From JBHJGS01 sp050331575 (lineage in GTDB: Bacteria; Pseudomonadota; Alphaproteobacteria; Sphingomonadales; Rhodothalassiaceae), in contig JBHJGS010000011.1 of the NCBI GenBank assembly GCA_050331575.1, positions 1-41,868 of the forward strand: 41,868 nucleotides of DNA. Direction: 5' to 3'. The notes under the pieces were generated by a model. That model was not told the DNA's origin. It saw only the letters and a list, made by a program, of their open reading frames with translations, and searched no databases. The position numbers and the translations under genes were made by a program. Shown piece by piece: positions 24,262 through 32,217 of this stretch; position 1 is the first letter of the stretch; each line of letters opens with the position of its first letter.

Positions 24262-25284
24262 ATGGTGGGAACAGATTGGCGCATCAGCGACTGGCTGGAG
24301 GTGCAAGACCACGGTCTATATTGCCGGCCCGCCGATCTTTGGATCGATCCGGCGTCTGCACGGGCGCGCGCAGTGATCAGCCATGGCCACGCCGATCACG
24401 CCCGCGCTGGCCACGATGCGGTCCTCGCCACGCCGGAAACGATCGCGATCATGCGCACCCGTTACGGCACAGAAGCGGCGAAACGCTTTCAGCCACTGGT
24501 TTATGGCGAAAGCATCGACATGGGCGGGGTACGGCTGACGCTCTATCCGGCCGGCCATGTCTTGGGCTCGGCGCAAATCCTTCTGGAATATCGCGGCTGC
24601 CGACTTGTCGTCTCCGGTGACTATAAGACCCGGTCGGATCCGACGTGCACGGCCTATGAACCGGTGCGCGCGGACGTCTTTGTGACGGAGGCGACCTTTG
24701 GCCTGCCGGTGTTTACCCACCCGGCCATAGAGCAGGAACTGGACAAGGTCTTCGCCAGTCTGCAGCGCCATCCCGATCGCGCTCATGTGATCGGTGCCTA
24801 TGCCTTGGGCAAGTGCCAGAGGCTGATCGCCGAACTCCGCCGCCGCGGTTATGACAAGCCGATTTACCTGCACGGCGCGCAGAAAGCATTGTGTTCGCTC
24901 TATCGCGCTCATGGCATTGATCTGGGACAGCTTGAGGATGCCACCGTGGCCAATGCCAAAACCAAGTTCGCCGGTGAAATCGTGCTTGCGCCCCCCTCAG
25001 CGACCCGAGACCGCTGGGCCCGCCGGATGGCGGATCCCGTCGTCGCCATGGCCAGCGGCTGGATGGGCGTGCGCCAGCGCGCCAAGCAGCGGTTGGTCGA
25101 ACTGCCGCTGATCGTTTCGGATCATGCCGATTGGCCGGAACTCACCGATGCAATCACCGCAACCGGTTGCGAGGAGGTGTGGGTCACCCATGGCCGCGAG
25201 GAGGCGTTGGTGCATTGGGCCCAAGGCCGCGGTCTAAAGGCGCGGGCGCTGTCCCTGCTAGGCCGGGAAGAAGAGGAGAGCTGA
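24262..25284 (+). CDS. Ligase-associated DNA exonuclease (metallo-beta-lactamase fold)
   Basis: This 340-residue protein has the metallo-beta-lactamase/beta-CASP layout of the ligase-associated exonuclease family, related to SNM1-type nucleases. The metal site includes SHGHADHA (H41, H43, D45, H46), AGHVLGSAQ (about 96-104) and SGDYKTRSDPT (about 118). Later blocks are EATFGLPVF, ALGKCQRLIAELRRRGYD, and LIVSDHADWPELTDA with the late His. Family members occur with an ATP-dependent DNA ligase in a DNA-damage cluster that often includes an Lhr-type helicase and a metallophosphoesterase (PdeM type). Here the ligase follows 1.0 kb later, after a sulfotransferase gene. GAGGGA lies 11 bases before the ATG. 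Confidence 0.9.
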   Translation: MVGTDWRISDWLEVQDHGLYCRPADLWIDPASARARAVISHGHADHARAGHDAVLATPETIAIMRTRYGTEAAKRFQPLVYGESIDMGGVRLTLYPAGHVLGSAQILLEYRGCRLVVSGDYKTRSDPTCTAYEPVRADVFVTEATFGLPVFTHPAIEQELDKVFASLQRHPDRAHVIGAYALGKCQRLIAELRRRGYDKPIYLHGAQKALCSLYRAHGIDLGQLEDATVANAKTKFAGEIVLAPPSATRDRWARRMADPVVAMASGWMGVRQRAKQRLVELPLIVSDHADWPELTDAITATGCEEVWVTHGREEALVHWAQGRGLKARALSLLGREEEES

Positions 25285-25348
25285 CGCTCACATGCTTTCC
25301 TAGCGCCCCGGGCATCTGCTATGCACCGGCGGCAGCGAGGGAGCTCAC

Positions 25349-26299
25349 ATGGCAGCAGCAGACGTATCCGGCTTTCCGCCGCGCTTGATTATCATCGGCG
25401 CGCAGAAGGCCGGCACAACCAGCTTTGCCGAGCTTTTGGCGACGCACAGCCAAATTGCCATGGGCGAGGATAAGGAGCCGGATTTCTATGCGGCGCAATG
25501 GACACGCGGGATGGCGTGGTATCGCGGGCTTTATGCGCAGGCCCGGGCGCCCTGGTTGATCGACGCCTCGCCCAGCTACAGTACCGGGTTCATTGACCCA
25601 GAGACCCACCAACCCTTCGCGGTTGCCGAACGCCTGGCCCGCACCGTGCCCGACGCCCGCCTGATCTATCTGGTCCGCGATCCGGTCAAGCGCGCCTATT
25701 CCAGCTATTGGCATGAGCGCCGCTACGGCTCAGAGAAGCGCGCCGCCGCTGCGGCTCTGACGCCTCAGAGCGTCTATGTCCGCCAAAGCCTCTACGATGT
25801 CCATTTGCGATACTTTCAGCGGCATTTTCCGGCCAAGCATATCCTCACGCTCAGATTTGAAGACATCAACCGGCAGCAGAGCGCGGCGGTCGATCGTGTC
25901 TGCGCCTTTCTGGGGCTGCAGCCGGAGGCACAAGCGGACAAGCCGGTGGCACGCAACCAAGGCTTTCAATATGCCGGGCCCGCGCGCATGCTGGAGACGA
26001 TGCTACGCAGCCCGCGCCTGACGCGATCGGTTTTGAACGGCCTCAAGGCGGTGGTCCCACAGCGCTTGCGGCCGCTCGCCAAACGCCTGACAACCGCTGC
26101 GATCCCGCCGATCGATCCTGCACTTGCCGCAGACCTGACCAATCGCTTCGAACCGCATATCCAGGCGTTCGAAGCGATGACCGGGCTGGATTGCGCGGAT
26201 TGGCAGCGCGGCGATGGCGCCCACGCGCCCTTGCCGTTTGACTATCCGACTGCTGAGCCCAACACGGCGGCAACGGATACGGACCGCCACGCCTGCTGA
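25349..26299 (+). CDS. PAPS-dependent sulfotransferase
   Basis: The 316-residue product transfers sulfate from PAPS to an unknown acceptor. The 5'-phosphosulfate loop is LIIIGAQKAGTTSFAEL (13-29) with the lysine at 20, and the 3'-phosphate site is LIYLVRDPVKRAYSSYWH (105-122) with R110 and S118. The acceptor-side region has EPDFYAAQW, DASPSYSTG and the LRFEDI block. The layout is that of heparan sulfate N-sulfotransferase-like and bacterial carbohydrate sulfotransferases. No signal peptide or membrane helix is seen. GAGGGAG precedes the ATG. It sits 64 bases after the exonuclease and 12 bases before the ligase, in the same direction, so it is probably cotranscribed with both. Confidence 0.88.
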   Translation: MAAADVSGFPPRLIIIGAQKAGTTSFAELLATHSQIAMGEDKEPDFYAAQWTRGMAWYRGLYAQARAPWLIDASPSYSTGFIDPETHQPFAVAERLARTVPDARLIYLVRDPVKRAYSSYWHERRYGSEKRAAAAALTPQSVYVRQSLYDVHLRYFQRHFPAKHILTLRFEDINRQQSAAVDRVCAFLGLQPEAQADKPVARNQGFQYAGPARMLETMLRSPRLTRSVLNGLKAVVPQRLRPLAKRLTTAAIPPIDPALAADLTNRFEPHIQAFEAMTGLDCADWQRGDGAHAPLPFDYPTAEPNTAATDTDRHAC

Positions 26300-26311
26300 T
26301 CGGCCCTGATC

Positions 26312-27895
26312 ATGAAAGCCCTTGCTGACTTGCTTGACGGGCTGATCTTTGCCCCGGCGCGCACGGCCAAGCTGGCCTTGTTGGCAGACTATTTTCGAAC
26401 CGCGCCAGATCCTGACCGGGGTTGGGTCCTGGCGGCCCTGGCCCAGGAATTGAAACTGAAGACAGCCAAGCCGGCGCTGCTGCGCGGCCTGGTGACCGAG
26501 CGGGTCGACCCGGTCTTGTTCGGGCTGAGCTATGATTATGTCGGCGACCTGGCGGAAACCGTGGCACTGATTTGGCCCGGCGCCGGTACAGACCTGGACG
26601 TTTCGGTCAGCGAGGTCGTTGAACGGCTGAACGCCGCCGGCCGCGCGGAGGTGCCGGGCTTGGTCGCTGCTTGGTTGGATGCCTTGGCTCCGGCGGAACG
26701 CTACGCCCTGGTCAAGCTGGTCTCCGGGGGCCTGCGCGTGGGCGTGTCCGCGTGCCTGGCCAAAACCGGCCTTGCCCAGGCGTTTGACCTCAATCTGGCC
26801 GAAATCGAAGAGATCTGGCACGGGCTGGAACCGCCTTACACGGCCGTGTTCGATTGGGCCGAGGGACGCGCTGAAAAGCCAAGTCTAGCCGGCCGGCCGG
26901 TGTTCCGGCCGTTCATGCTGGCGCATCCGCTGGAGGACGCCGATCCGATGGATCCAGCACAGTTTCTGGTGGAGTGGAAATGGGACGGCATCCGCGTTCA
27001 GCTTGTCGCCCAGGCGGGCGCGGTGCGCTTATATAGTCGAACCGGAGACGATATCTCCGCGGCCTTTCCTGACCTGGTCGAAGCCGTGGACGGCTTTGTG
27101 GGCGTTCTTGACGGCGAACTGCTGGTGCGCGCCGCCGACGGCTCGGTTGCGCCGTTCAATCATCTGCAGCAGCGCTTGAATCGCAAAACCGTTAGCGCGG
27201 CGCTGATGCGCCAGCACCCGGCGTTTTTGAGGCTCTACGATATTCTGTTTGACGGGCCAGACGATGTGCGAGCCTGGCCGATCGAAGTGCGTCGGCACAG
27301 GCTGGAGCATGCGGCAGCACGCCTCAATCCGGAACGCTTTGATCTGTCGGCGCTTTTGCCGCTATCCGATTGGGACAGCCTGGCCCAGGCCCGCGCCACC
27401 GCCAGAGCGGAACAGTTGGAAGGACTGATGCTGAAGCGACGCGGCTCGGCTTATGTCGCCGGTCGTCAAAAGGGCCTATGGTTCAAGTGGAAGCGTGACC
27501 CACTGACCGCGGACTTGGTCTTGATGTATGCACAACGCGGCCACGGAAAGCGGTCCTCCTACTATTCGGACTATACATTCGGTGCCTGGTCCGACGGACA
27601 CCTGACCCCGGTCGGCAAGGCCTATTTTGGCTTTACCGACGAGGAACTGCGTCAGCTTGACCGCTTCGTGCGGACCCGCACGGTCAATCGTTTCGGCCCG
27701 GTGCGCGAGGTGGAAAAAAGCTTGGTGTTGGAGATTGCCTTCGACAGCCTGCATCCCTCGCCTCGGCACAAATCGGGTTTGGCCATGCGTTTTCCGCGCA
27801 TCAAGCGGATCCGCTGGGATAAGCCGGCGGAAGAGGCGGAGACGTTGGAGCGGCTCGCCGTTCTGATCGACCAACCGGGCAGGCAGACACCGTGA
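26312..27895 (+). CDS. ATP-dependent DNA ligase (exonuclease-associated type)
   Basis: The 527-residue enzyme seals DNA nicks with ATP. The N-terminal DNA-binding domain (about 1-180) is as in ligase I-like proteins. The nucleotidyltransferase core has motif I VEWKWDGIRVQ with adenylated K223, motif III-like LDGELLVRAADG, and motif IV EGLMLKRRGSAY. Motif V is LWFKWKRDP. The OB fold ends with RFPRIKRIRWDKPAEEAET. It lacks the phosphoesterase and polymerase domains of LigD. It lies in the same direction as the exonuclease and sulfotransferase genes, and its stop is 9 bases from that of the convergent mltG. The ribosome binding site is weak, which suggests coupling to the upstream gene. Confidence 0.94.
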   Translation: MKALADLLDGLIFAPARTAKLALLADYFRTAPDPDRGWVLAALAQELKLKTAKPALLRGLVTERVDPVLFGLSYDYVGDLAETVALIWPGAGTDLDVSVSEVVERLNAAGRAEVPGLVAAWLDALAPAERYALVKLVSGGLRVGVSACLAKTGLAQAFDLNLAEIEEIWHGLEPPYTAVFDWAEGRAEKPSLAGRPVFRPFMLAHPLEDADPMDPAQFLVEWKWDGIRVQLVAQAGAVRLYSRTGDDISAAFPDLVEAVDGFVGVLDGELLVRAADGSVAPFNHLQQRLNRKTVSAALMRQHPAFLRLYDILFDGPDDVRAWPIEVRRHRLEHAAARLNPERFDLSALLPLSDWDSLAQARATARAEQLEGLMLKRRGSAYVAGRQKGLWFKWKRDPLTADLVLMYAQRGHGKRSSYYSDYTFGAWSDGHLTPVGKAYFGFTDEELRQLDRFVRTRTVNRFGPVREVEKSLVLEIAFDSLHPSPRHKSGLAMRFPRIKRIRWDKPAEEAETLERLAVLIDQPGRQTP

Positions 27896-27904
27896 CCCGT
27901 CAGC

Positions 27905-28888
27905 TCAAGGCATCTCACGGCTGCGGCGGATCCGCCGCCAGCGGGCGACATTGCGATTATGCTCTTCAAGGGTCCGGGCAAAGGCATGTCCGCCCTCGCC
28001 ATTGGCGACAAAATACAGATGATCGCTTTGCGCCGGGTTGAGCACCGCCTCAATTGAGGCGCGGCCGGGATTGGCGATCGGCCCGGGCGGCAGGCCGGCG
28101 CGCCGATAGGTATTGTAGGCGCTGTCGACATCCAAATCCGCGCGCAAGAGGCGCCGGCCAAGCGGCGCGCCTTCGGTCAAGCCATAAATCACCGTGGGAT
28201 CAGATTGCAGGCGCATGCCGAGGCGCAGCCGGTTCACAAACACGGCAGCCACGGCCGGGCGCTCGCTAGCCATGCCCGTTTCCTTTTCCACGATGGAGGC
28301 CAGGATGACCGCCTGTTGCGGGCTGTCCAGCGGCAGATCGGCCACGCGCCGAGGCCATAAGGTCTCAAGAAGCGCCTGTTGTGCTGCGGCCATGCGATCA
28401 AGCAGGGCCTGACGGGACTCACCGCGCGTGAAATAATAGGTTTCCGGCAGCAGACTGCCTTCCGGCGGCACCTGCGCAACCGCGCCGCGCAGCAGGGGTT
28501 CCGCCTCAAGCAAAGCGACGATCGCGGTGCTGGTTAAGCCCTCAGGCACGGTGATCTTGCGTTGGATCGGCTTGGCCGTGGCCAGAAACTCCACCAGTTC
28601 CAGCGCGCTTAGGCCCGGCGGTACGGCGAATTCCCCGGCATGTAGGCGACCGCTGGCGCCTTGCATCCGCGCTGCCAGGCGAAACCACCGACTGTTACGG
28701 ACAAGGCCTGCGGACTGCAACGTCACCGATATCGCCGCAGCGCCGGCGCCCTGGTCGATCACGATGGTCGTGGCGCTCTCGGCCGGGCCCGGCCGACTGA
28801 TCTCGGTCCAAACATATAAAAGGCCGAACAGGGCGAGGATCAGACCCGCCAGGAAAAGGCCGCCCGCAAGATGGCGCAGGCGGGGCAC
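27905..28888 (-). CDS. mltG: Endolytic murein transglycosylase MltG
   Basis: This 327-residue inner-membrane protein cuts nascent glycan strands and sets their length. One N-terminal helix (GGLFLAGLILALFGLLYVW) anchors it. A LysM-like region follows (GLSALELVEFLATAKPIQRK, VPEGLTSTAIVALL), then the YceG catalytic domain with ASIVEKET, where E201 matches E. coli E218, and later RLRLGMRLQSDPTVIYGL and YNTYRRAGLPPGPIANPG. The start is GTG at 28888, three bases after the fabF stop, with GAGGG at the end of fabF serving as ribosome binding site. The fabF-mltG linkage is common in proteobacteria. Confidence 0.94.
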   Translation of the reverse strand: MPRLRHLAGGLFLAGLILALFGLLYVWTEISRPGPAESATTIVIDQGAGAAAISVTLQSAGLVRNSRWFRLAARMQGASGRLHAGEFAVPPGLSALELVEFLATAKPIQRKITVPEGLTSTAIVALLEAEPLLRGAVAQVPPEGSLLPETYYFTRGESRQALLDRMAAAQQALLETLWPRRVADLPLDSPQQAVILASIVEKETGMASERPAVAAVFVNRLRLGMRLQSDPTVIYGLTEGAPLGRRLLRADLDVDSAYNTYRRAGLPPGPIANPGRASIEAVLNPAQSDHLYFVANGEGGHAFARTLEEHNRNVARWRRIRRSREMP

Positions 28889-28891
28889 GAC

Positions 28892-30160
28892 CTAGCCCTC
28901 GAACGCTTTCAGGATCAGCGAGGCGTTGGTGCCGCCGAAGCCGAAGGAATTCGACAGCGCCGCCCGCACCGTGCGCTGCTTGGCCGAGTGCGGCACCAGA
29001 TCGACATCGCGGCAGCCGTCGGAGGGATTGTCCAAATTGATCGTCGGCGGCACAACTTGATCGCGGATCGACAGAATTGAGAAAATGGCCTCTACCGCAC
29101 CGGCCGCACCCAGCAAATGGCCGATCGCGGATTTGGTCGAAGACATGGACATGGTCTCCACCGCATTGCCGAACAATCGCTTGACCGCGCCCAGCTCAAT
29201 CTCGTCTCCCAAGGGGGTGGAGGTACCATGGGCGTTGACATAATCGATGTCCGACGGCGCCAGGCCTGAGCGCTTCAACGCAGCTTGCATGGAGCGGAAC
29301 GCACCATCGCCTTCCGGGGAGGGTGCGGTCACATGATACGCATCGCCGGACATGCCATAGCCGACGATTTCGGCATAGATCTTCGCGCCGCGCGCCTTGG
29401 CATGGTCCAACTCCTCCAAAACCAACACCCCTGCGCCCTCGCCCATCACAAAGCCGTCCCGATCCTTGTCATACGGCCGCGAGGCGCGGGTTGGCTCGTC
29501 ATTGAAATGGGTCGACAACGCCTTGGCCTGGGAAAAGCCCGCCAAGCCCAGCCGGCAGATACACGATTCTGCCCCGCCGGCGAGCATGATATCGGCATCG
29601 TCAAGCTGGATCATGCGGGCGGCATCGCCAATGGCATGAGCGCCTGTGGAGCAGGCGGTGACCGGGGCATGGTTCGGCCCCTTGAAGCCGTTGCGGATCT
29701 GCACCTGGCCGGACACCAGATTGATCAGCGCAGAGGTCACGAAATAGGGCGAAACGCGCCGCGGCCCGCGCTCAAACAGCAGATTTGTCTGTTCCTCGAT
29801 CGCCGGCAATCCGCCGATGCCCGAACCGATCATCACACCTGTGCGCAGCTTTTCCTCGTCGCTGAGAGCGGTGATCCCGGCATCATCGATGGCCTGCTGT
29901 GAAGCAGCGATGCCGAACAGGATGAAATCATCGATGCGGCGCTGGTCCTTCGGCGACACCCATGCATCGGCATCGAAGCCGCCATTGCTGCCGTCGCCCA
30001 GCTTAACCTCGCATGCGACCTTTGATGGCAAATCGGAGACATCGCATTTGGTCACCCGGGCCGCACCGGACTGCCCGTCGATCAGCCGTTCCCAGGTCGC
30101 CTCCACGGTCGCGCCCAAAGGGCTGACCATTCCCATACCGGTGACCACAACCCGTCTCAT
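28892..30160 (-). CDS. fabF: 3-oxoacyl-[acyl-carrier-protein] synthase II
   Basis: This 422-residue condensing enzyme extends acyl-ACP with malonyl-ACP in fatty-acid synthesis. The catalytic triad is C170 in VTACSTGAHA, H311 in NAHGTSTPLGD and H348 in SAIGHLLGAAG. The C-terminal NSFGFGGTNASLIL is standard. The ATG at 30160 begins the usual RRVVVTGMGMVSPLG; the frame extends 30 codons upstream without family similarity. It lies 138 bases after acpP with a hairpin between them, and is followed at once by mltG. Confidence 0.97.
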   Translation of the reverse strand: MRRVVVTGMGMVSPLGATVEATWERLIDGQSGAARVTKCDVSDLPSKVACEVKLGDGSNGGFDADAWVSPKDQRRIDDFILFGIAASQQAIDDAGITALSDEEKLRTGVMIGSGIGGLPAIEEQTNLLFERGPRRVSPYFVTSALINLVSGQVQIRNGFKGPNHAPVTACSTGAHAIGDAARMIQLDDADIMLAGGAESCICRLGLAGFSQAKALSTHFNDEPTRASRPYDKDRDGFVMGEGAGVLVLEELDHAKARGAKIYAEIVGYGMSGDAYHVTAPSPEGDGAFRSMQAALKRSGLAPSDIDYVNAHGTSTPLGDEIELGAVKRLFGNAVETMSMSSTKSAIGHLLGAAGAVEAIFSILSIRDQVVPPTINLDNPSDGCRDVDLVPHSAKQRTVRAALSNSFGFGGTNASLILKAFEG

Positions 30161-30258
30161 GCCTATGTCCTTGATGCGCCCGTCCAGGCCCGAAGAAGTA
30201 AGAAGGCCGCACGCGGGGGACAAGCCCGCCTGCAGCCCCCGGGTGTTCAATCACGCCA

Positions 30259-30289
30259 GGCGCGGCGCCGCACCAGCGCCGGCCGCGCC
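30259..30289 (-). terminator. Hairpin between acpP and fabF
   Basis: GGCGCGGC (30259-30266) and GCCGCGCC (30282-30289) form a perfect 8-bp stem with a 15-base loop, starting 9 bases past the acpP stop. No U tract follows. It may cause partial termination or protect the short acpP message, giving more carrier protein than FabF. Confidence 0.45.
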
Positions 30290-30298
30290 GCAGGAAAG

Positions 30299-30538
30299 CT
30301 ACGCGCTGGCGTGGCTCTTGATATAGTCGATGGCATCCTTGACCGTGCTGATCTTTTCCGCGGCGTCATCGGGGATTTCAACATTGAACTCCTCCTCGAA
30401 CGCCATCACCAGTTCGACGATATCGAGGCTGTCCGCACCCAGATCGTCGATGAAGCTGGCGCTGTCGGTCACCTTGGATTCCTCGACCCCCAAATGCTCG
30501 ACAACGATCTTTTTAACGCGTTCGGCTTCATCGCTCAT
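30299..30538 (-). CDS. acpP: Acyl carrier protein
   Basis: This 79-residue acidic protein carries growing acyl chains on 4'-phosphopantetheine attached to S37 in LGADSLDIVELVM. It ends with the usual DAIDYIKSH helix. Length and charge are typical of type II fatty-acid ACP. A clear ribosome binding site is not striking (AGGAAT lies about 6 bases upstream of the ATG). It sits upstream of fabF in the normal order, but the usual upstream neighbour fabG is separated from it by an oppositely oriented PAS-domain gene. Confidence 0.98.
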   Translation of the reverse strand: MSDEAERVKKIVVEHLGVEESKVTDSASFIDDLGADSLDIVELVMAFEEEFNVEIPDDAAEKISTVKDAIDYIKSHASA

Positions 30539-30863
30539 AGGTTATTCCTTTTGTTGGATTTGCCCGCCGGACGGGGCGACGCACATATGGGGCTCATCAC
30601 TCTGGCGGACGGGGACTTGATCATCAGACAGACCGCACAGGGCACGGCGCATGGCCCACACTGCGCGATTCTGGGCTGGTGCCTAGCACATCCTTTTTCG
30701 GATGGAAAGCGGGCGCGAACGGGCGAATGCGGGCGCCCAATCCGGTCGTCAAGCCCGGTCGTCACGCTTGAGGCCGGCCAGATCCTTCAAGGTGTGCGTG
30801 CAGCCATTGGCCGCTTTTCTCGCCCCTCAGCATCGTGTAAACAAGAAGCAGGGATTTACAAGA
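30539..30863. other. Divergent intergenic region acpP / PAS gene
   Basis: No gene is supported in these 325 bases; an in-frame extension of the PAS gene into it has no family character. It should hold the acpP promoter (minus) and the PAS-gene promoter (plus). A small inverted repeat, CATCC-TTTTTC-GGATG, lies at 30689-30704. I could not identify promoter hexamers with confidence. Confidence 0.5.
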
Positions 30864-31442
30864 ATGAGGCAGCGAATATCAATATTTGAATATTTTTCGC
30901 CGCGATCTGCCCGCAAAAAGATTAGTTGGCAGAAAAAATTCTCAAGCCTATGCGACAGTCCGGTGGAGGATCTGGCCGAACGGGACCTGGATGACGAGCA
31001 TCCTGCCCTCTTGTTTCATCATTATTGGACTACCTTGCCGCGTCGCGACGGCTTACCACTGCGCCGGGCCTTCAAGCCCGCCGAGATCCCCGCCGCGCTG
31101 CCGTGGATCCTCGCCTTCGACGCGCAACAGGGCCCGCAGGCGCTTGGATTTCAAGTGCGCCTGCATGGCACCAAGGCGGTGGACATGACCCATGGCGATT
31201 TCACCGGCTGCATGCTGGAAGAATTCGTGACCGGAGACTGCTTGGAAAGCCGGCGGCGCATGCTGTCGTCCGCGCTGGAGCAAAAACGCGCGGTCTACGG
31301 CATGGTGAAGATCAGCAGCCATTGCGAATATATCACCAACGCCCGGATGGGCGTCTTTCCGTTCGTGCGCGAGGCCCCGGGGCAATGGCAAGTCTTCGTC
31401 GTCGTGGCGCCGGACAATGTCGATCTCCGCCGCCTGATGTAG
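30864..31442 (+). CDS. PAS-domain (PAS_5 type) protein, function unknown
   Basis: The 192-residue product has a basic N-terminus followed by a PAS_5-like domain common in alphaproteobacteria. Its blocks are LLFHHYWTTLPRRDGLPLRR, FKPAEIPAALPWILAFDA, FQVRLHGTKAVDMTHGDFTG and ESRRRMLSSALEQKRAVYGM. Such proteins are usually stand-alone PAS modules of unknown ligand; no kinase or output domain follows. The ATG at 30864 has AGGGAT about 10 bases upstream and starts the similarity; the longer frame is unlikely. It lies in plus orientation between fabG and acpP (both minus), interrupting an otherwise conserved order, and converges on fabG with a 7-base gap. Confidence 0.75.
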   Translation: MRQRISIFEYFSPRSARKKISWQKKFSSLCDSPVEDLAERDLDDEHPALLFHHYWTTLPRRDGLPLRRAFKPAEIPAALPWILAFDAQQGPQALGFQVRLHGTKAVDMTHGDFTGCMLEEFVTGDCLESRRRMLSSALEQKRAVYGMVKISSHCEYITNARMGVFPFVREAPGQWQVFVVVAPDNVDLRRLM

Positions 31443-31449
31443 GTCTGTT

Positions 31450-32187
31450 TCAGATCATCGCCATGCCGCCATTGACATGCAGGGTCTGGCCGGTGACCCA
31501 TCCGGCCTCCGCCGAGGCCAGATACACCACCGCCGCAGCGACATCGGGGCCCTCGCCCAAGCGTCCCATTGGGATTTGCTTGGCCAGGGTTTGCTTCTGG
31601 TCATCGGACAGGGCCTCGGTCATGTCGGACCGCACAAAGCCGGGGGCGACAACATTGACGGTAATGCCGCGCGAGGCCACCTCCTGCGCCAGTGACTTGG
31701 AGACTGCCACCAGCCCGGCCTTGGCTGCGGCATAATTGGTTTGGCCGGCATTGCCGGTGGTGCCGACAATCGACCCGATCGAAACGATGCGACCGTAGCG
31801 CGCCTTCATCATCGGCTTCAGGGCAGCGCGGGACAGCTCGAACGCCGCCTTCAGATTGACCTGGAACACCGCGTCCCAGTCCGCCTCCTTCAGCCGCAGC
31901 GCGAGCTGATCGCGGGTGATGCCGGCATTGTTGATCAGAATATCCAACCCGCCCAGCGCCTCGCCGGCTTGGCCGACCAGCGCCTTGACCGCGTCGGGAT
32001 CGGTCAGATCCGCGGGCGTCACCGCCGCGCGCTCGCCCAGTTCCTCTGCCAGAGCCTGCAGCTTTTCCGCGCGCGTGCCGTGCAGCGCCACCTGCGCGCC
32101 CTGGGCATGCAACGCCCGGGCGATCGCCGAACCGATGCCGCCGGATGCCCCGGTGACAAGCGCCTTGCGACCGGTCAGATCGAACAT
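31450..32187 (-). CDS. fabG: 3-oxoacyl-[acyl-carrier-protein] reductase
   Basis: This 245-residue SDR enzyme reduces 3-ketoacyl-ACP with NADPH in fatty-acid synthesis. The NADPH loop is TGASGGIG (12-19), then NNAGITRDQL and the catalytic Y152-x3-K156 in NYAAAKAGLV. The end, GWVTGQTLHVNGGMAMI, is typical of FabG. A strong GGGGAGG site precedes the ATG at 32187. It lies 30 bases after guaB on the same strand, so it may be read through from guaB; fabD is absent from this locus. Confidence 0.96.
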   Translation of the reverse strand: MFDLTGRKALVTGASGGIGSAIARALHAQGAQVALHGTRAEKLQALAEELGERAAVTPADLTDPDAVKALVGQAGEALGGLDILINNAGITRDQLALRLKEADWDAVFQVNLKAAFELSRAALKPMMKARYGRIVSIGSIVGTTGNAGQTNYAAAKAGLVAVSKSLAQEVASRGITVNVVAPGFVRSDMTEALSDDQKQTLAKQIPMGRLGEGPDVAAAVVYLASAEAGWVTGQTLHVNGGMAMI

Positions 32188-32217
32188 GCGGACCTCCCCT
32201 TCTTGACTTTGCTCCGG

